Of a stretch of DNA of 64,000 nucleotides, positions 49,437 through 60,232 are shown piece after piece. Numbering within the stretch: position 1 is the first letter of the stretch; the number at the start of each line of letters is the position of its first letter. Made by a program: the position numbers and the translations under genes. This DNA is from Conus ventricosus. Lineage: Eukaryota > Mollusca > Gastropoda > Neogastropoda > Conidae. The stretch lies in the NCBI GenBank assembly GCA_018398815.1, contig CM031626.1, positions 43,596,319-43,660,318 on the forward strand, written 5' to 3'. The notes below the pieces were generated by a model. That model was given only the letters and a program-made list of their open reading frames with translations. It did no database searches and was not told where the DNA came from.

Positions 49437-51903
49437 ACTGACTGGCCTGACAGACCACTGAGACACAGACAACAGACACCCAGCTGACAGACCACTGAGA
49501 CACAGACAACAGACACCCAGCTGACGGACCACTGAGACACAGACAACAGACACCCAGCTGACAGACCACTGAGACACAGACAACAACAGACACCCAGCTG
49601 ACAGACCACTGAGACACAGACAACAACAGACACCCAGCTGACAGACCACTGAGACACAGACAACAACAGACACCAGCTGACAGACCACTGAGACACAGAC
49701 AACAACAGACACCCAGCTGACAGACCACTGAGACACAGACAACAACAGACACCCAGCTGACAGACCACTGAGACACAGACAACAACAGACACCCAGCTGA
49801 CAGACCACTGAGACACAGACAACAACAGACACCCAGCTGACAGACCACTGAGACACAGACAACAACAGACACCCAGCTGACAGACCACTGAGACACAGAC
49901 AACAACAGACACCCAGCTGACAGACCACTGAGACACAGACAACAACAGACACCCAGCTGACAGACCACTGAGACACAGACAACAACAGACACCCAGCTGA
50001 CAGACCACTGAGAGTGAGACACAGACAACAGACACCCAGCTGACAGACCACTGACACACAGACAACAACAGACACCCAGCTGACAGACCACTGAGACACA
50101 GACAACAACAGACACCCAGCTGACAGACCACTGAGAGTGAGACACAGACAACAGACACCCAGCTGACAGACCACTGACACACAGACAACAACAGACACCC
50201 AGCTGACAGACCACTGACACACAGACAACAACAGACACCCAGCTGACAGACCACTGAGACACAGACAACAACAGACACCCAGCTGACAGACCACTGAGAC
50301 ACAGACAACAGACACCCAGCTGAAGGACCACTGAGACACAGACAACAGACACCCAGCTGACAGACCACTGAGACACAGACAACAACAGACACCCAGCTGA
50401 CAGACCACTGAGACACAGACAACAACAGACACCCAGCTGACAGACCACTGAGACACAGACAACAACAGACACCCAGCTGACAGACCACTGAGACACAGAC
50501 ACCCAGCTGACGGATCACTGAGACACAGACAACAGACACCCAGCTGACAGACCACTGTGACACAGACAACAACAGACACTCAGCTGACAGACCACTGAGA
50601 CACAGACAACAGACACCCAGCTGACAGACCACTGAGACACAGACAACAGACACCCAGCTGACAGACCACTGAGAGTGAGACACAGACAACAGACACCCAG
50701 CTGACAGACCACTGAGACACAGACAACAGACACCCAGCTGACAGACCACTGAGACACAGACAACAGACACCCAGCTGACAGACCACTGAGACACAAACAA
50801 CAGACACCCAGCTGACAGACCACTGAGAGTGAGACACAGACAACAGACACCCAGCTGACAGACCACTGAGACACAGACAACAGACACCCAGCTGACAGAC
50901 CACTGTGACACAGACAACAACAGACACTCAGCTGACAGACCACTGAGACACAGACAACAGACACCCAGCTGACAGACCACTGAGACACAGACAACAGACA
51001 CCCAGCTGACAGAACACTGAGACACAGACAACAGACACCCAGCTGACAGACCACTGAGACACAGACAACAGACACCCAGCTGACGGACCACTAAGACACA
51101 GACAACAGACACCCAGCTGACAGACCACAGAGACACAGACAACAGACACCCAGCTGACAGACCACTGTGAGACAGACAACAGAACCCAGCTGATGGACCA
51201 CTGAGACACAGACAACAACAGACACCCAGCTGACAGACCACTGAGACACAGACAAAGACAGACACCCAGCTGACAGACCACTGAGACACAGACAACAACA
51301 GACACCCAGCTGACAGACCACTGAGACACAGACAAAGACAGACACCCAGCTGACAGACCACTGAGACACAGACAACAACAGACACCCAGCTGACAGACCA
51401 CTGAGACACAGACAACAACAGACACCCAGCTGACAGACCACTGAGACACAGACAACAACAGACACCCAGCTGACAGACCACTGAGACACAGACAACAACA
51501 GACACCCAGCTGATGGACCACTGAGACACAGACAACAACAGACACCCAGCTGACAGACCACTGAGACACAGACAAAGACAGACACCCAGCTGACAGACCA
51601 CTGAGACACAGACACCCAGCTGACAGACCACCGAGACACAGACAAAGACAGACACCCAGCTGACAGACCACTGAGACAGACAACAGACACCCAGCTGACA
51701 GACCACTGAGACACAGACAACAGACACCAGCTGACAGACCACTGAGACACAGACAACAGACACCCAGCTGACAGACCACTGAGACACAGACAACAGACAC
51801 CCAGCTGACAGACCACTGAGACGCAGACAAAGACAAGACACCCAGCTGACAGACCACTGAGACACAGACAACAACAGACACCCAACTGACGGACCACTGA
51901 GAC
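49437..51903. repeat. Satellite of 39/42-bp units, about 60 copies, left block
   Basis: The unit is GACACCCAGCTGACAGACCA followed by CTGAGACACAGACAACAACA, in 42- and 39-bp forms that differ by an ACA triplet, with rarer AAGAC and GAGTGA variants. Units are highly uniform. It is cut by hAT-A at 51904. A related, more diverged block follows at 54343. Because most unit lengths divide by three, all three minus-strand frames stay open for hundreds of codons. Confidence 0.97.
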
Positions 51904-51938
51904 CAGACCTGGTTACCCCTCAGAAATTCTATGTGTAG

Positions 51939-52435
51939 CAGGGGTTCCACTGACTTTTTAGTTTTTGCGTCAAGAAACGCACGCCTCCGCAAAAATTGCG
52001 TCAGCGCTGAAAAAATGCGTAACAAAGTAAACTGTACTCACTCCCGTCAAAACAGCTCTGAATCACGCGCCTTAACACCGCTGAAGTGCAGAGCAGCTCG
52101 CTGCAGGAAAGCGTTTTCTGTGCCACACGAGTCCGGGCCTTCCATGGCAAGCAGCATGGTATTGTCCACGTTACTGTCACTCAGCCGCGACCGCTGACAT
52201 GTCTTGACCCGGTTTTGGAGGCTGAAGCCACGTTCGCATGGCACACTGCACGCACTATCAGTAATTGGCGGTGTCAAGCAGTCTGCTGTAGGTCTGTGCC
52301 GTGTTTTGCCCCTCTGACATAGGCTTGCGGTTGAGAACAGGGTCCTGGGAAAATTGCGTCGCTAAACGCACGGCCGCGAAAAAAATGCGTAGGAAGGCAG
52401 AAAAACGCAAAATTTTGCAATAAATGGAACCCCTG
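51939..52435 (-). mobile_element. hAT-B: 497-bp deleted hAT with the transposase C-terminus
   Basis: Perfect 11-bp inverted ends CAGGGGTTCCA (51939) and TGGAACCCCTG (ending 52435) are flanked by the 6-bp duplication GTGTAG (51933-51938, 52436-52441). It is nested 35 bp inside hAT-A. Subterminal TTGCGT/AACGCA words occur at both ends. The interior holds the transposase dimerisation domain on the minus strand. Internal deletion of an autonomous element is the simplest origin. Confidence 0.87.
52047..52277 (-). pseudogene. hAT transposase C-terminal dimerisation domain fragment
   Basis: The minus-strand frame reads VPCERGFSLQNRVKT..RSRL, the hallmark S/C-ERGFS..NRIKT..R.RL block of the hAT C-terminal dimerisation domain, followed by MLLAMEGP. 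About 76 residues are open, no start is meaningful, and the catalytic RNase H-like core is absent. The position close to the left terminus agrees with a transposase read right to left. Confidence 0.85.
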
Positions 52436-52920
52436 GTGTAGGTTTTGGGTCAAAATGTGTACAATTGTGTGTAAAATGTGTAAGCTTTTGCAGCGCAAAG
52501 TAGCTGCGTAGGAAACAATACTGAATGCATTCCAGACATTAGAAACACTGAAAATTTATTACTATAAAGATGTATTTTCATGAAATGCATTAAATTGGCT
52601 TCTTTAACAATCAATGATTGTCAAACTAATCCAAGTTCCTTGCCAGTATCCTCTGATGGGCAAAAGCCTTTGCTCAGGAAATTAACAAGAACATTAACTG
52701 ATGTGAATTTTCTTTTATAACACTTTAAAATAACTCTCTCTTCACTTTTTACTGTACTGATGGACAAGGACATAACTGGAAAAAAATCTTGAACTAATCT
52801 ATTTCTTTCATATGCTACTATGGGCACTTTTTCACTGTTGATAAGCTAACCAGTCTTTCTGAAGAGCATAACAATTATGATGTGAACTTTATTTCAGACT
52901 TTGGTGATTCCAGCTCCTAA
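52436..52920 (-). other. hAT-A interior, unassigned part
   Basis: A minus-strand frame at 52621-52827 could be a remnant of the hAT-A transposase, but I recognise no motif. Left-end GTGTAC/GTGTAA words occur near 52455-52485. Confidence 0.35.
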
Positions 52921-53593
52921 CAGGGTTCCCAGGTGATGGGCATGAGGCCAAAAAAGGACCTTTAAAGGACTTTAAAAGGACCTCAAATCAGTTTAAAAGG
53001 ACCTTTGCCAACATGGAGGAAGGGGGGGGGGGGGGTAGACAAGGTGGGAAAAGGAATCTATCCTGTAAATGTTACTCAAGAACTCAGCATATAGCTGTTC
53101 CCCAAGCTGTTTGTTATGTTCGCATGTTTGCAATCCGTCATGTTATGTACCTATATTTATTTGGGCAATAATATTTTCATAATTATTGCCCCACTCTTCA
53201 AATGAATTTCTATAAAGGTAACATTTTAACATTGATAGCATGAGCGAAAATGTTAAGTCAGCTATATGCCGCGGTCGTCTGCTAGCTAAGCTTACTAAAC
53301 AGAAAGCCCACTGATAGGCCTAGCGTTATAGGCCTGCCTACCGCGTTTCAGATGATCGCGTCGGCATCTGTCAACTCTTTGCAACTTGCAAAAGTACGGT
53401 TTGGGTTGTGGAAGATGTATCGGTTCCGTTTTCAAGCCTCCTTCTCTTGAAAAAACAGGACTTAACAGTACCTTTCAAAAATTAAAAGGACCTCCTCGTG
53501 AGTTAAAAGGACCAACTTGCTGAATCAAAGGACTTAAAAGGCCTTTTGACAAAAATCCCATTTATAAGGACTTCAAAGGACCCTACGAACGCT
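52921..53593. mobile_element. hAT-C: MITE with AAAGGACC subterminal repeats
   Basis: It starts CAGGGTTCCCAGG and ends with the imperfect inverse CCCTACGAACGCTG. Possible duplications are GCTCCTAA and TCCTTTAA (imperfect). AAAGGACC-like words cluster at both ends (52955-53005 and 53455-53585). A G run lies at 53022-53036. No transposase is seen. Confidence 0.6.
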
Positions 53594-53837
53594 GTCCTTT
53601 AAATTGTCAGCTGAAAGGCCATGAACTGCATCTATTAAAGAACAGTCAGCCTTCTTCAGGATGAGAAGACTTTCAAGAATTTCACTTGACAGTGTGCTCC
53701 TTTGGGGCCGGGGGTGGGGGGTGGGGTGGGAGGGGGGGATTTTGGAGCTTTTTGTCCCTCTCCGCGAGTAGTCTGATGTTCCAGTCTCTCATCAGAAGTG
53801 CCTGCAGAACTCGACTTCACAAAAAAGCTTTGAATGT

Positions 53838-54161
53838 TCATTGCCTACCGTTTTCCAGAATCACCGTTTCCCTTGTGGCTTTTGCTACCGATGTGCCGCT
53901 GAATGTCAAAGCGACCACTGTAGCAATCGCGATTTGACAGTTACACGTGGTGCTGTGTGCGAACGTATCGCCCTTCTTTGACGCAGTAATGAACTTGAAA
54001 ATAGTATGATACGCTGGTTTGTACTTCTGTTCATATTTCTTTTTCTTTTGGATCACAGCTTCTACCAATGAATCTGAATTTTCGTTGTCTGTTTCATGCG
54101 CGCGAGTTGAAGCTGAGTGAGAAGCAATGTTGATGCATTCATAGAGGCAGGAAGTACGCAT
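53838..54161 (-). pseudogene. hAT-A transposase N-terminus with decayed BED zinc finger
   Basis: The minus strand reads KGDTFAHSTTCNCQIAIA (~53980-53930), where a BED finger would place its Cys pair. After a one-base frame change it continues DIQRHIGSKSHKG (~53905-53867), the matching His pair. The first Cys appears replaced by Ser. Upstream is a Lys-rich segment (QKKKKYEQKYK). BED fingers bind the ends of hAT elements. The frameshift and missing Cys mean it cannot work. Confidence 0.72.
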
Positions 54162-54342
54162 GCGCCATCGGAACTTTTAAAAGTTGGACCAGACTCTTGG
54201 ACTCGGCCGGATTACGTGTTCAGCGCATTTTCGTAAGCTCGTTCATCAAAATTTCGTACAATTTGGTTTTGAAACGTACAATCGTATAGCTGTATTAAAT
54301 TTCGTGAGATTATACGCAAAAATCGTAAAGTGCACAGGTCTG

Positions 54343-54957
54343 ACTGAGACACAGAGAAAGACAGATACCCAGCTGACGGACCACTGAGACAAACACCCAG
54401 CTGATGGACCACTGAGACACAGACAAAGACAGATACCCAGCTGACGGACCACTGAGACAAAGACAAAGACTGGACCACTGAGACACAAAGACAGACACCC
54501 AGCTGACGGACCATTGAGACAAAGAGAAAGACAGGACCACTGAGACACAAGACAAAGACAGACCACTGAGACACAGACAAAGACAGACACCCAGCTGACG
54601 GACCACTGAGACAAAGACAAAGACTGGACCACTGAGACACAAAGACAGACACCCAGTTGACGGACCATTGAGACAAAGAGAAAGACAGGACCACTGAGAC
54701 ACAAGACAAAGACAGACCACTGAGACACAGACAAAGACAGACACCCAGCTGACGGACCACTGAGACAAAGAGAAAGACAGGACCACCGAGACACAAGACA
54801 AAGACAGACCCCCAGCTGACGGATCACTGAGACACAGACAAAGACAGACCACTGAGACACAGACAAAGACGGACACCCAGCTGACGGACCACTGAGACAC
54901 AAAGACAGACACCCAGCTGATGGACCAAAGAGACACAAAGACAGACAGCCAGTCTGA
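54343..54957. repeat. 42-bp-related satellite, right block, diverged
   Basis: CCCAGCTGACGGACCACTGA and GACAAAGACAGA words recur at irregular spacing with added GACTGGACC segments. It is the same family as 49437-51903 but much less regular. Confidence 0.93.
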
Positions 54958-54980
54958 GTCAGACAACCAAAGGCACTGAC

Positions 54981-55160
54981 CTGTTACCCCGATTGTACAT
55001 CCACCAAGGCGCCACACAAGGAGGGGGGAGGGTGGGAGTGTTTAGATTGTCCAGGAACTGGGCATCACGGGAGGTGTATCGGTGGGCAAATTCCTTCTCC
55101 AGCGCAGATAACTGCTCTTCAAGTTGATCTTCATCACCACTTAGAACAGCTCCAGGGTCA
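54981..55160 (-). CDS. RAMAC: RAMAC-like gene, conserved activation-domain exon
   Basis: This minus-strand exon encodes LEKEFAHRYTSRDAQFL, then NLNTPTLPPPCVAPWW and YNRGNR. This matches the RAM domain of animal RAMAC position by position: FEEMFASRFT..D.EY in vertebrates, then a P..PP.V..W and RG.RG segment. RAMAC binds and activates the cap guanine-N7 methyltransferase RNMT in the nucleus. The donor AACAG/GTCAGT is at 54981/54980 in phase 2 and matches the acceptor at 30037. No in-frame ATG lies in the exon, so a first exon must lie to the right. The 5' boundary is uncertain; AG sites lie at about 55149 to 55190. Confidence 0.83.
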
Positions 55161-55368
55161 GCCACTGTACCTACAGCATTATCAAATTTTTCTTCTATCA
55201 ACTATTCATTTTATGCTGATAGTAAAGCATGTTCTGATAAAAGATGATTGCACTCATAACTAGACATCACAATACTTCTGGATCGTCACTCTTCAGATGT
55301 CTAACCTAAATATCTGGGGAGAACTCTTTCTACAAGTGCAGGACTTCGGATGCTGTTACTTTATTATA

Positions 55369-55620
55369 GCTTGACATCCAGCCTGGAGAACCAGAGTGCT
55401 GGTAGACACTGACTGATACCATGACATCCAGCCTGGAGAACCAGAGTGCTGGTAGACACTGACTGATACCATGACATCCAGCCTGGAGAACCAGAGCGCT
55501 GGTAGACACTGACTGATACCATGACATCCAGCCTGGAGAACCAGAGCACTGGTAGACACTGACTGATACCATGACATCCAGCCTGGAGAACCAGAGTGCT
55601 GGTAGACACCTGACTGGCAC
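55369..55620. repeat. 50-bp tandem repeat, 5 copies
   Basis: GACATCCAGCCTGGAGAACC recurs with period 50, nearly identical. Confidence 0.95.
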
Positions 55621-55800
55621 CTGGACCCCTAACCTGAACAACCAGAGTGCTGGTAGATACTTTACCTTGACATCCTATCTGAAGGACCAAAGTGCAGGCA
55701 GATACCTGACTAGTAGTGGACACTCTACCTGAAGAACCAGGGTGCTGTAAACACCTGGATCTCCTACCTAAAGGACCAGAGAGTTGGCAGAGATCTAACT
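55621..55800. repeat. Diverged continuation of the 50-bp repeat
   Basis: Irregular ACCAGAGTGCTGGTAGATAC-like words continue with 55-60-bp spacing. Confidence 0.75.
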
Positions 55801-55864
55801 CATGCCTATTCATTCCTGATCTTTTGATAATTAACCAACAAACCCACTATCAAATCACACTTAC

Positions 55865-55949
55865 TGGGAAAATGTCTGAGTTTTCAACTTCATGTTCTGC
55901 ACCAGTTCAGTTTCATTTGGAGGCTGATTTTGAAGGAGCAGTGCAACTG
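55865..55949 (-). CDS. Weak candidate exon
   Basis: On the minus strand CACATAG (or GCAG) precedes a frame reading VALLLQNQPPNETELVQ, then a consensus donor CCA/GTAAGTG. It ends in phase 2. The acceptor is poor. Function unknown. It could be a short exon of the gene that includes the stronger candidate at 56667. Confidence 0.3.
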
Positions 55950-56066
55950 CTATGTGAACATCCAAAATGGGAACCATTCATCTTTGAAGCATTCATCTTC
56001 GTTTTTTTATTCCCCAAAACAATCCTTTGACTTCACACATGCAGAACTACACAATGACACATAAGC

Positions 56067-56070
56067 ACAT

Positions 56071-56114
<44 letters not shown>

Positions 56115-56130
56115 CACACACACACACATA
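56067..56130. repeat. (CA)n microsatellite
   Basis: About 30 CA units with short interruptions. Confidence 0.95.
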
Positions 56131-56666
56131 CATGATACACAAACTAAGTTATTTTTGTTTCATCCAGCATTATTTCAACCTATTCTTAATCCTAAGTTTT
56201 ATCTTCATTGCTGTGATTTTGGAGAAATTGAGTGGTTTATCATTAATTTGTATAACTGGATGTGGGAACATTAACAAAATACAATTCCAAGCATACTGCA
56301 CACATGCTGTTTGGAATGCAGATCCTCTGAGACATTCTCACAACCACCCTTCTGTTGTGTTAAGTATCACTGTGTCAGCCTCTGTTGAAATTCATCCAAA
56401 GCTGACATGCAAAATATAAAAATTTCATTGGACAAATGGATTAAAAGCATAATTTGATTACCTCTGTTGACAGCATAATGATAGTAGCCGTAAAAAAACA
56501 AATGCCCAAGTAGGACGTTTCCTTTCAACTCAGTTTACTGTCCTAAAAGTTACTTAAAGACCCACACAAAGTAAAGGTTTATGGCTTGAGGGTTTTCTCT
56601 TCAAGTTCTGTTGAATGAATAGCAGCTCCAAACTGATTTTCTACGATCAAATTAAAAAATACTCAC
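56131..56666. other. Non-coding interval
   Basis: A/T-rich; no element recognised. Confidence 0.45.
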
Positions 56667-56826
56667 AATGTCACAGACCACAATATACTTTTGTATTTTT
56701 ACGCACACTTCATCATGGCAGGCCAGAAACGGGTACCCAATTGCCCAGAGCAAGCAATCACTATTGACAGGCACACTGTCAATGTTGCAAACTGCCCACT
56801 GGGCAACGGCAATATCTTTCACACAA
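56667..56826 (-). CDS. Candidate internal exon of an unidentified host gene
   Basis: The minus-strand acceptor TTTATTTCTCCACCACAG and donor ATT/GTGAGT bound 160 nt open in one frame only. It reads CVKDIAVAQWAVCNIDS, then SDCLLWAIGYPFLACHDEV and a hydrophobic segment. The frame starts with one base of a split codon and ends in phase 0. I do not recognise the family. It lies just upstream of the RAMAC-like exon on the same strand but the phases do not join simply, so it is probably a different transcript. Confidence 0.45.
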
Positions 56827-57396
56827 CTGTGGTGGAGAAATAAAAAGTTTGGCATTATTTTGCCCACATCACATAATCATGGCAAGAGCAAGAGATTTCA
56901 CTTGATAAAACTCCCATAGTTACTGCTGATGGCATCATCACACATTCTACAGCCCAGTACTGGCCCTCACATCCTCTTAAACTTTGGCTGGCAAAGGCAA
57001 TGAGGATATCTTGCCTGTTCTGCGTTTGCAATGTAAAACTCCTGATGGTTCCCAGTCACTAAGATTGCTAAATCATATTGGTTTTCTTCCAAAGAACTCA
57101 GTTTTTAAAACAAAACGAGTAAAAACACATCGATCTCCTAACTTGAAAGGCAACTTTCATGCTATATACCATGTCTTCAGCCCAGGTTCCCTTGTGAATG
57201 AGTCACAAGCAGAACTTTACCAACCCTCGCTTTTTTTCACTTCAGCTCCTACGTCACATTTGTGCTGACTTTTCTCCTAGGAAACCCAACATAACTTGAT
57301 CTAAAACTAGTAAAAGTGTGAGTCGTGAAGATGGATGAAAATAATACATGATACACTGTCATCATCAGATGCCTGTGGTATTGTAGCATGCAACAC
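56827..57396. other. Unassigned interval
   Basis: A plus-strand frame at 56984-57268 is open but has no recognised domain or splice support. Confidence 0.35.
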
Positions 57397-57509
57397 CTTC
57401 TCCTTTTCCCCCCATAAGAGACGACTGACAAAATTTTAATGCCATTAGCAACACACACAAACTGTTGGCAAGGGGGTTTGATACATAATCTAACAACAGC
57501 AGCACACAA
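57397..57509 (-). CDS. Weak candidate exon
   Basis: The minus-strand acceptor GTTTCCTTTTTAG is good. One frame reads VLLLLDYVSNPLANSL then CVLLMALKFCQSS, helical in character. A possible donor GAAG/GTGTTG is weak, and the end phase does not match the exon at 56826. Confidence 0.28.
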
Positions 57510-57549
57510 CTAAAAAGGAAACAACAGTTTAAAAAAAAAAAATCTTGAG

Positions 57550-57553
57550 AGAG

Positions 57554-57610
<57 letters not shown>
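57550..57610. repeat. (GA)n microsatellite
   Basis: A long AG run with one GG interruption. Confidence 0.96.
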
Positions 57611-57611
<1 letters not shown>

Positions 57612-57936
57612 GTGAGACTGAGACTGAGAGAGTGTAGGGAGGGAAGACAGGGTAGAAGGGAAGTGCGTGGGTGTGTGTGTGCGCGTGTGTAGGGGAGGGG
57701 GGGTGTTAGACTGAGACAGAGAGATCCATGGACAGAAAGAGACAGAGAGAGAACAATGGGAGAAGGATTAACAACAACAAAAAAAAAAAGGGGGGGGGGG
57801 GGGGGAAGAGATCAGGGAGAGAAAGAGTGAATGAGGGGAAAAGTGGTGGGGGGGGGGGGGGGGGGGGGGGGGGGGATAACTGCCAACCTTCTGTGGTGAT
57901 ATTTAGGAACCAGGGGATGAGAAGTGGTTGGTTGGG
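57611..57936. repeat. G-rich low-complexity DNA with two poly-G runs
   Basis: G runs lie at about 57790-57805 and 57846-57875 among GAGAGA and GTGTGT stretches. Confidence 0.9.
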
Positions 57937-57984
57937 TTGAAGAGAGAGAGAGAGACTCAGACTCAGAGAGAGAGAGAGAGAGAG

Positions 57985-58023
<39 letters not shown>
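57937..58023. repeat. (GA)n microsatellite, compound
   Basis: AG runs are interrupted by ACTCAGACTCAG and AGAGGAG. Confidence 0.95.
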
Positions 58024-58026
<3 letters not shown>

Positions 58027-58054
58027 GTGAGATTGAAAATGAAATAGTGTGCCA

Positions 58055-59250
58055 GTGGTTGATGCAGTTTACTACAAGACTTGCAGAAAGCTTTTGATAC
58101 TGTACCACATCAAAGACTAATAATTAAACTGGTAAGTTTAAGGCTATGGAATAAGTGGAGACATGCTCTCATGGATTACTGATTTTCTAAGTAACAGACA
58201 ACAATATGTTAAAGTTAGGAATCAGGTTTCTGATTCTTGGGAAAGTGACTAGTGGTGTCCCCCAAGTCACTGTCCTGGGACCCATCCTGTTTATTTACTA
58301 CATAAATGATATGCCTGATGTTGTTAGTAGTCTGGTCAAAATCTTTGCTGATGATACAAAAGTTTACACCCCCATAGAGACAGTTGATAATTCCACTGAA
58401 TTACAGAAGAGTATTGATGAACTTGTTGCATGGACAAATGCCTGGCAGATTAAATCTAACAATAGGAACTGGAAGTGTAAAGTTCTTCACGCAGGTAAAA
58501 ATAATCCTACATATGATTACTATATATGGAAGGTGTATTGCTTGAAGAGACTAATACTGAAAAAAAACCTAGGAGTGATAACAGACCCAGATTTATCATT
58601 TGATTTAAACACGTTAAGGAAACCAAGAAGAGCAAATACTGAAATAGACTAGCAGGAATGATTGTAATTTGTAGGCAATATTCAGTGCAAAGATGATGAA
58701 TTCATGGTTCCACTATTTAAAACACTAGTCAGACCGCTTATTGAACATATTATGGCAATGCTGTATGGACAACACATTTGAAAAAACACAGTAATCCCAT
58801 CGATGATATTCAGAGAAGATTTACAAAAAAGATTAACTAGTGGATTGCAGAAGTATTCACATGAACAAAGGCTTCAGTTTTTAAGATTACCAAGTTTGGA
58901 ATACAGGCGCCTATGTGGTGACATGACTGAAACTTACAAACTTACACATGGATTTTATGACATTAAAACCACTGGCACACTATTTCAGTTGACAGAATCT
59001 ACAACTAGAGGGCACCTGTTCAAACTAACAAAACAAAACAAAACAAAAAAATTACTAAGACTTCAAAAACAACAAACTTTGTGAAGTTTTTCACTAACAG
59101 AATTGTTAATGCTTGGAATAACTTGCCAGTCAATGTTGCTGGAGCAGAAACTGTTAACACTTTCAGAAATTGTCTTCAGAAACATTGGATACACCTTATG
59201 TTTCAAACAAATACTGACTTGCATTTTTAAAACCACGCATGTGCTTTATA
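58055..59250 (+). mobile_element. LINE-D: CR1/L2-type LINE fragment with RT active site
   Basis: On the plus strand it has a QKAFDTVPHQRLI segment (~58085-58125), SGVPQ..VLGPILFIYYIND (~58250-58310) and the active-site block IFADDTKV (58341-58364). LVAWTNAWQIK, NLGVITDPDLSFD and SHEQRLQFLRLPSLEYRR follow, ending near NRIVNAWNNLPV (~59105). This is the C-terminal half of a CR1/L2-type RT. GVPQ is followed by VTV instead of GS, and several frameshifts occur. The 5' end abuts a GA repeat, so it is truncated. Confidence 0.85.
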
Positions 59251-59419
59251 AAACTGTGAGAATAAGATCAAAAATTTCTTGCTAAAACTATATATAATCA
59301 TCCACATTGAGCAGACTAAAGGCTGAAAAATGCCACTGACATGATATGATATGATTAGCATTTTTAGCCCTCTTATGTTTCAGTTCCCTCCTCCCTTCTC
59401 CTGACTTGACACAAAAATA

Positions 59420-60232
59420 TATAAGGCGACAAACAGTACAAAGATCCAACAGGATATAAACAAGCTACAAGAATGGTCAGATGAATGGAACCTTTACTTC
59501 AATGTAGCAAAATCCAAGGTGATGCACATTGGCAAAAAGAATAAACAGTTTGATTTTACTATGATTGTGAACGACGAATTGCACAAAAATTAATACATAT
59601 GATGAAGAAACAGATTTGGGAGTAACCTTTGATAAAGATCTATCCTTTGATCCTCACATCCAGAGAGTTGTGAACAAAGCAAATCAGATGATGGGACTCA
59701 TCAGAACTTTTACCTTTCTAGAAAAGGAGACATTTGTCAAGTTATTTAAAGCATTTGTTAGGCCCCATATCGAATACGCTAATGTAATTTTGAGTCCCCA
59801 TCTCAAGCGAAAGTCAAAAATGATAGAAAATGTACAAAGGCAAGCTACTAAAATCCTAAAAGAGTGTAGTAATTTAAAATATAATGAAAGATTACATTAT
59901 CTCCAATTACACTCACTGAAACTGCTGAAAGAAACTTAGGAAGGAGGATCAGAGGAGACCTAATCCAATTTTTAAAAATATTCCATAACTATGATGATGT
60001 TAATGTGCATGCGCTTTTCAAATTCTCAGAAGTTGGTTGCACGAGAAATAATGAAGGTAAGATTTTTTATCAGACATTGCCATATGTACTAACAAAAGAA
60101 AGTCTTGTTTTGCTTTCTAAATTGCTAATTATTGGAATGCACTGCCTACTAATACCAAATATGCATCTGACATCAACAGCTTAAAAAAACACCTTCTAGA
60201 TGAAGACCCTAAATTTGAAAGACCTTTTCTTT
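59420..60232 (+). mobile_element. LINE-E: CR1/L2-type LINE C-terminal fragment
   Basis: The plus strand reads LQEWSDEWNLYFNVAKSKVM (~59465-59525), then LGVTFDKDLSFDPHI, FVRPHIEYAN and YNERLHYLQLHSL, and a degraded RRIRGDLI. It lacks the active-site half. A frame break sits near 59590. It runs in the same direction as LINE-D but is a separate piece covering the same region. Confidence 0.82.

Larger units (their letters stand above)
51904..54342 (-). mobile_element. hAT-A: DNA transposon, 2.4 kb, inserted in the 42-bp satellite
   Basis: Terminal repeats CAGACCTG (51904) and CAGGTCTG (ending 54342) are flanked by a perfect 8-bp target duplication ACTGAGAC (51896-51903, 54343-54350). An 8-bp duplication fits the hAT superfamily. 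Near its right end the minus strand encodes a decayed BED zinc finger, the usual N-terminus of a hAT transposase. Two other hAT-like elements lie nested inside. The remaining transposase is missing or unrecognisable. Confidence 0.8.

Noticed and set aside
49298..51874. Large Val/Ser/Cys-rich protein gene
   Set aside because: All three frames are open because of the 39/42-bp satellite.
51933..52441. 8-bp target duplication for hAT-B
   Set aside because: Only GTGTAG (6 bp) matches immediately outside both ends.
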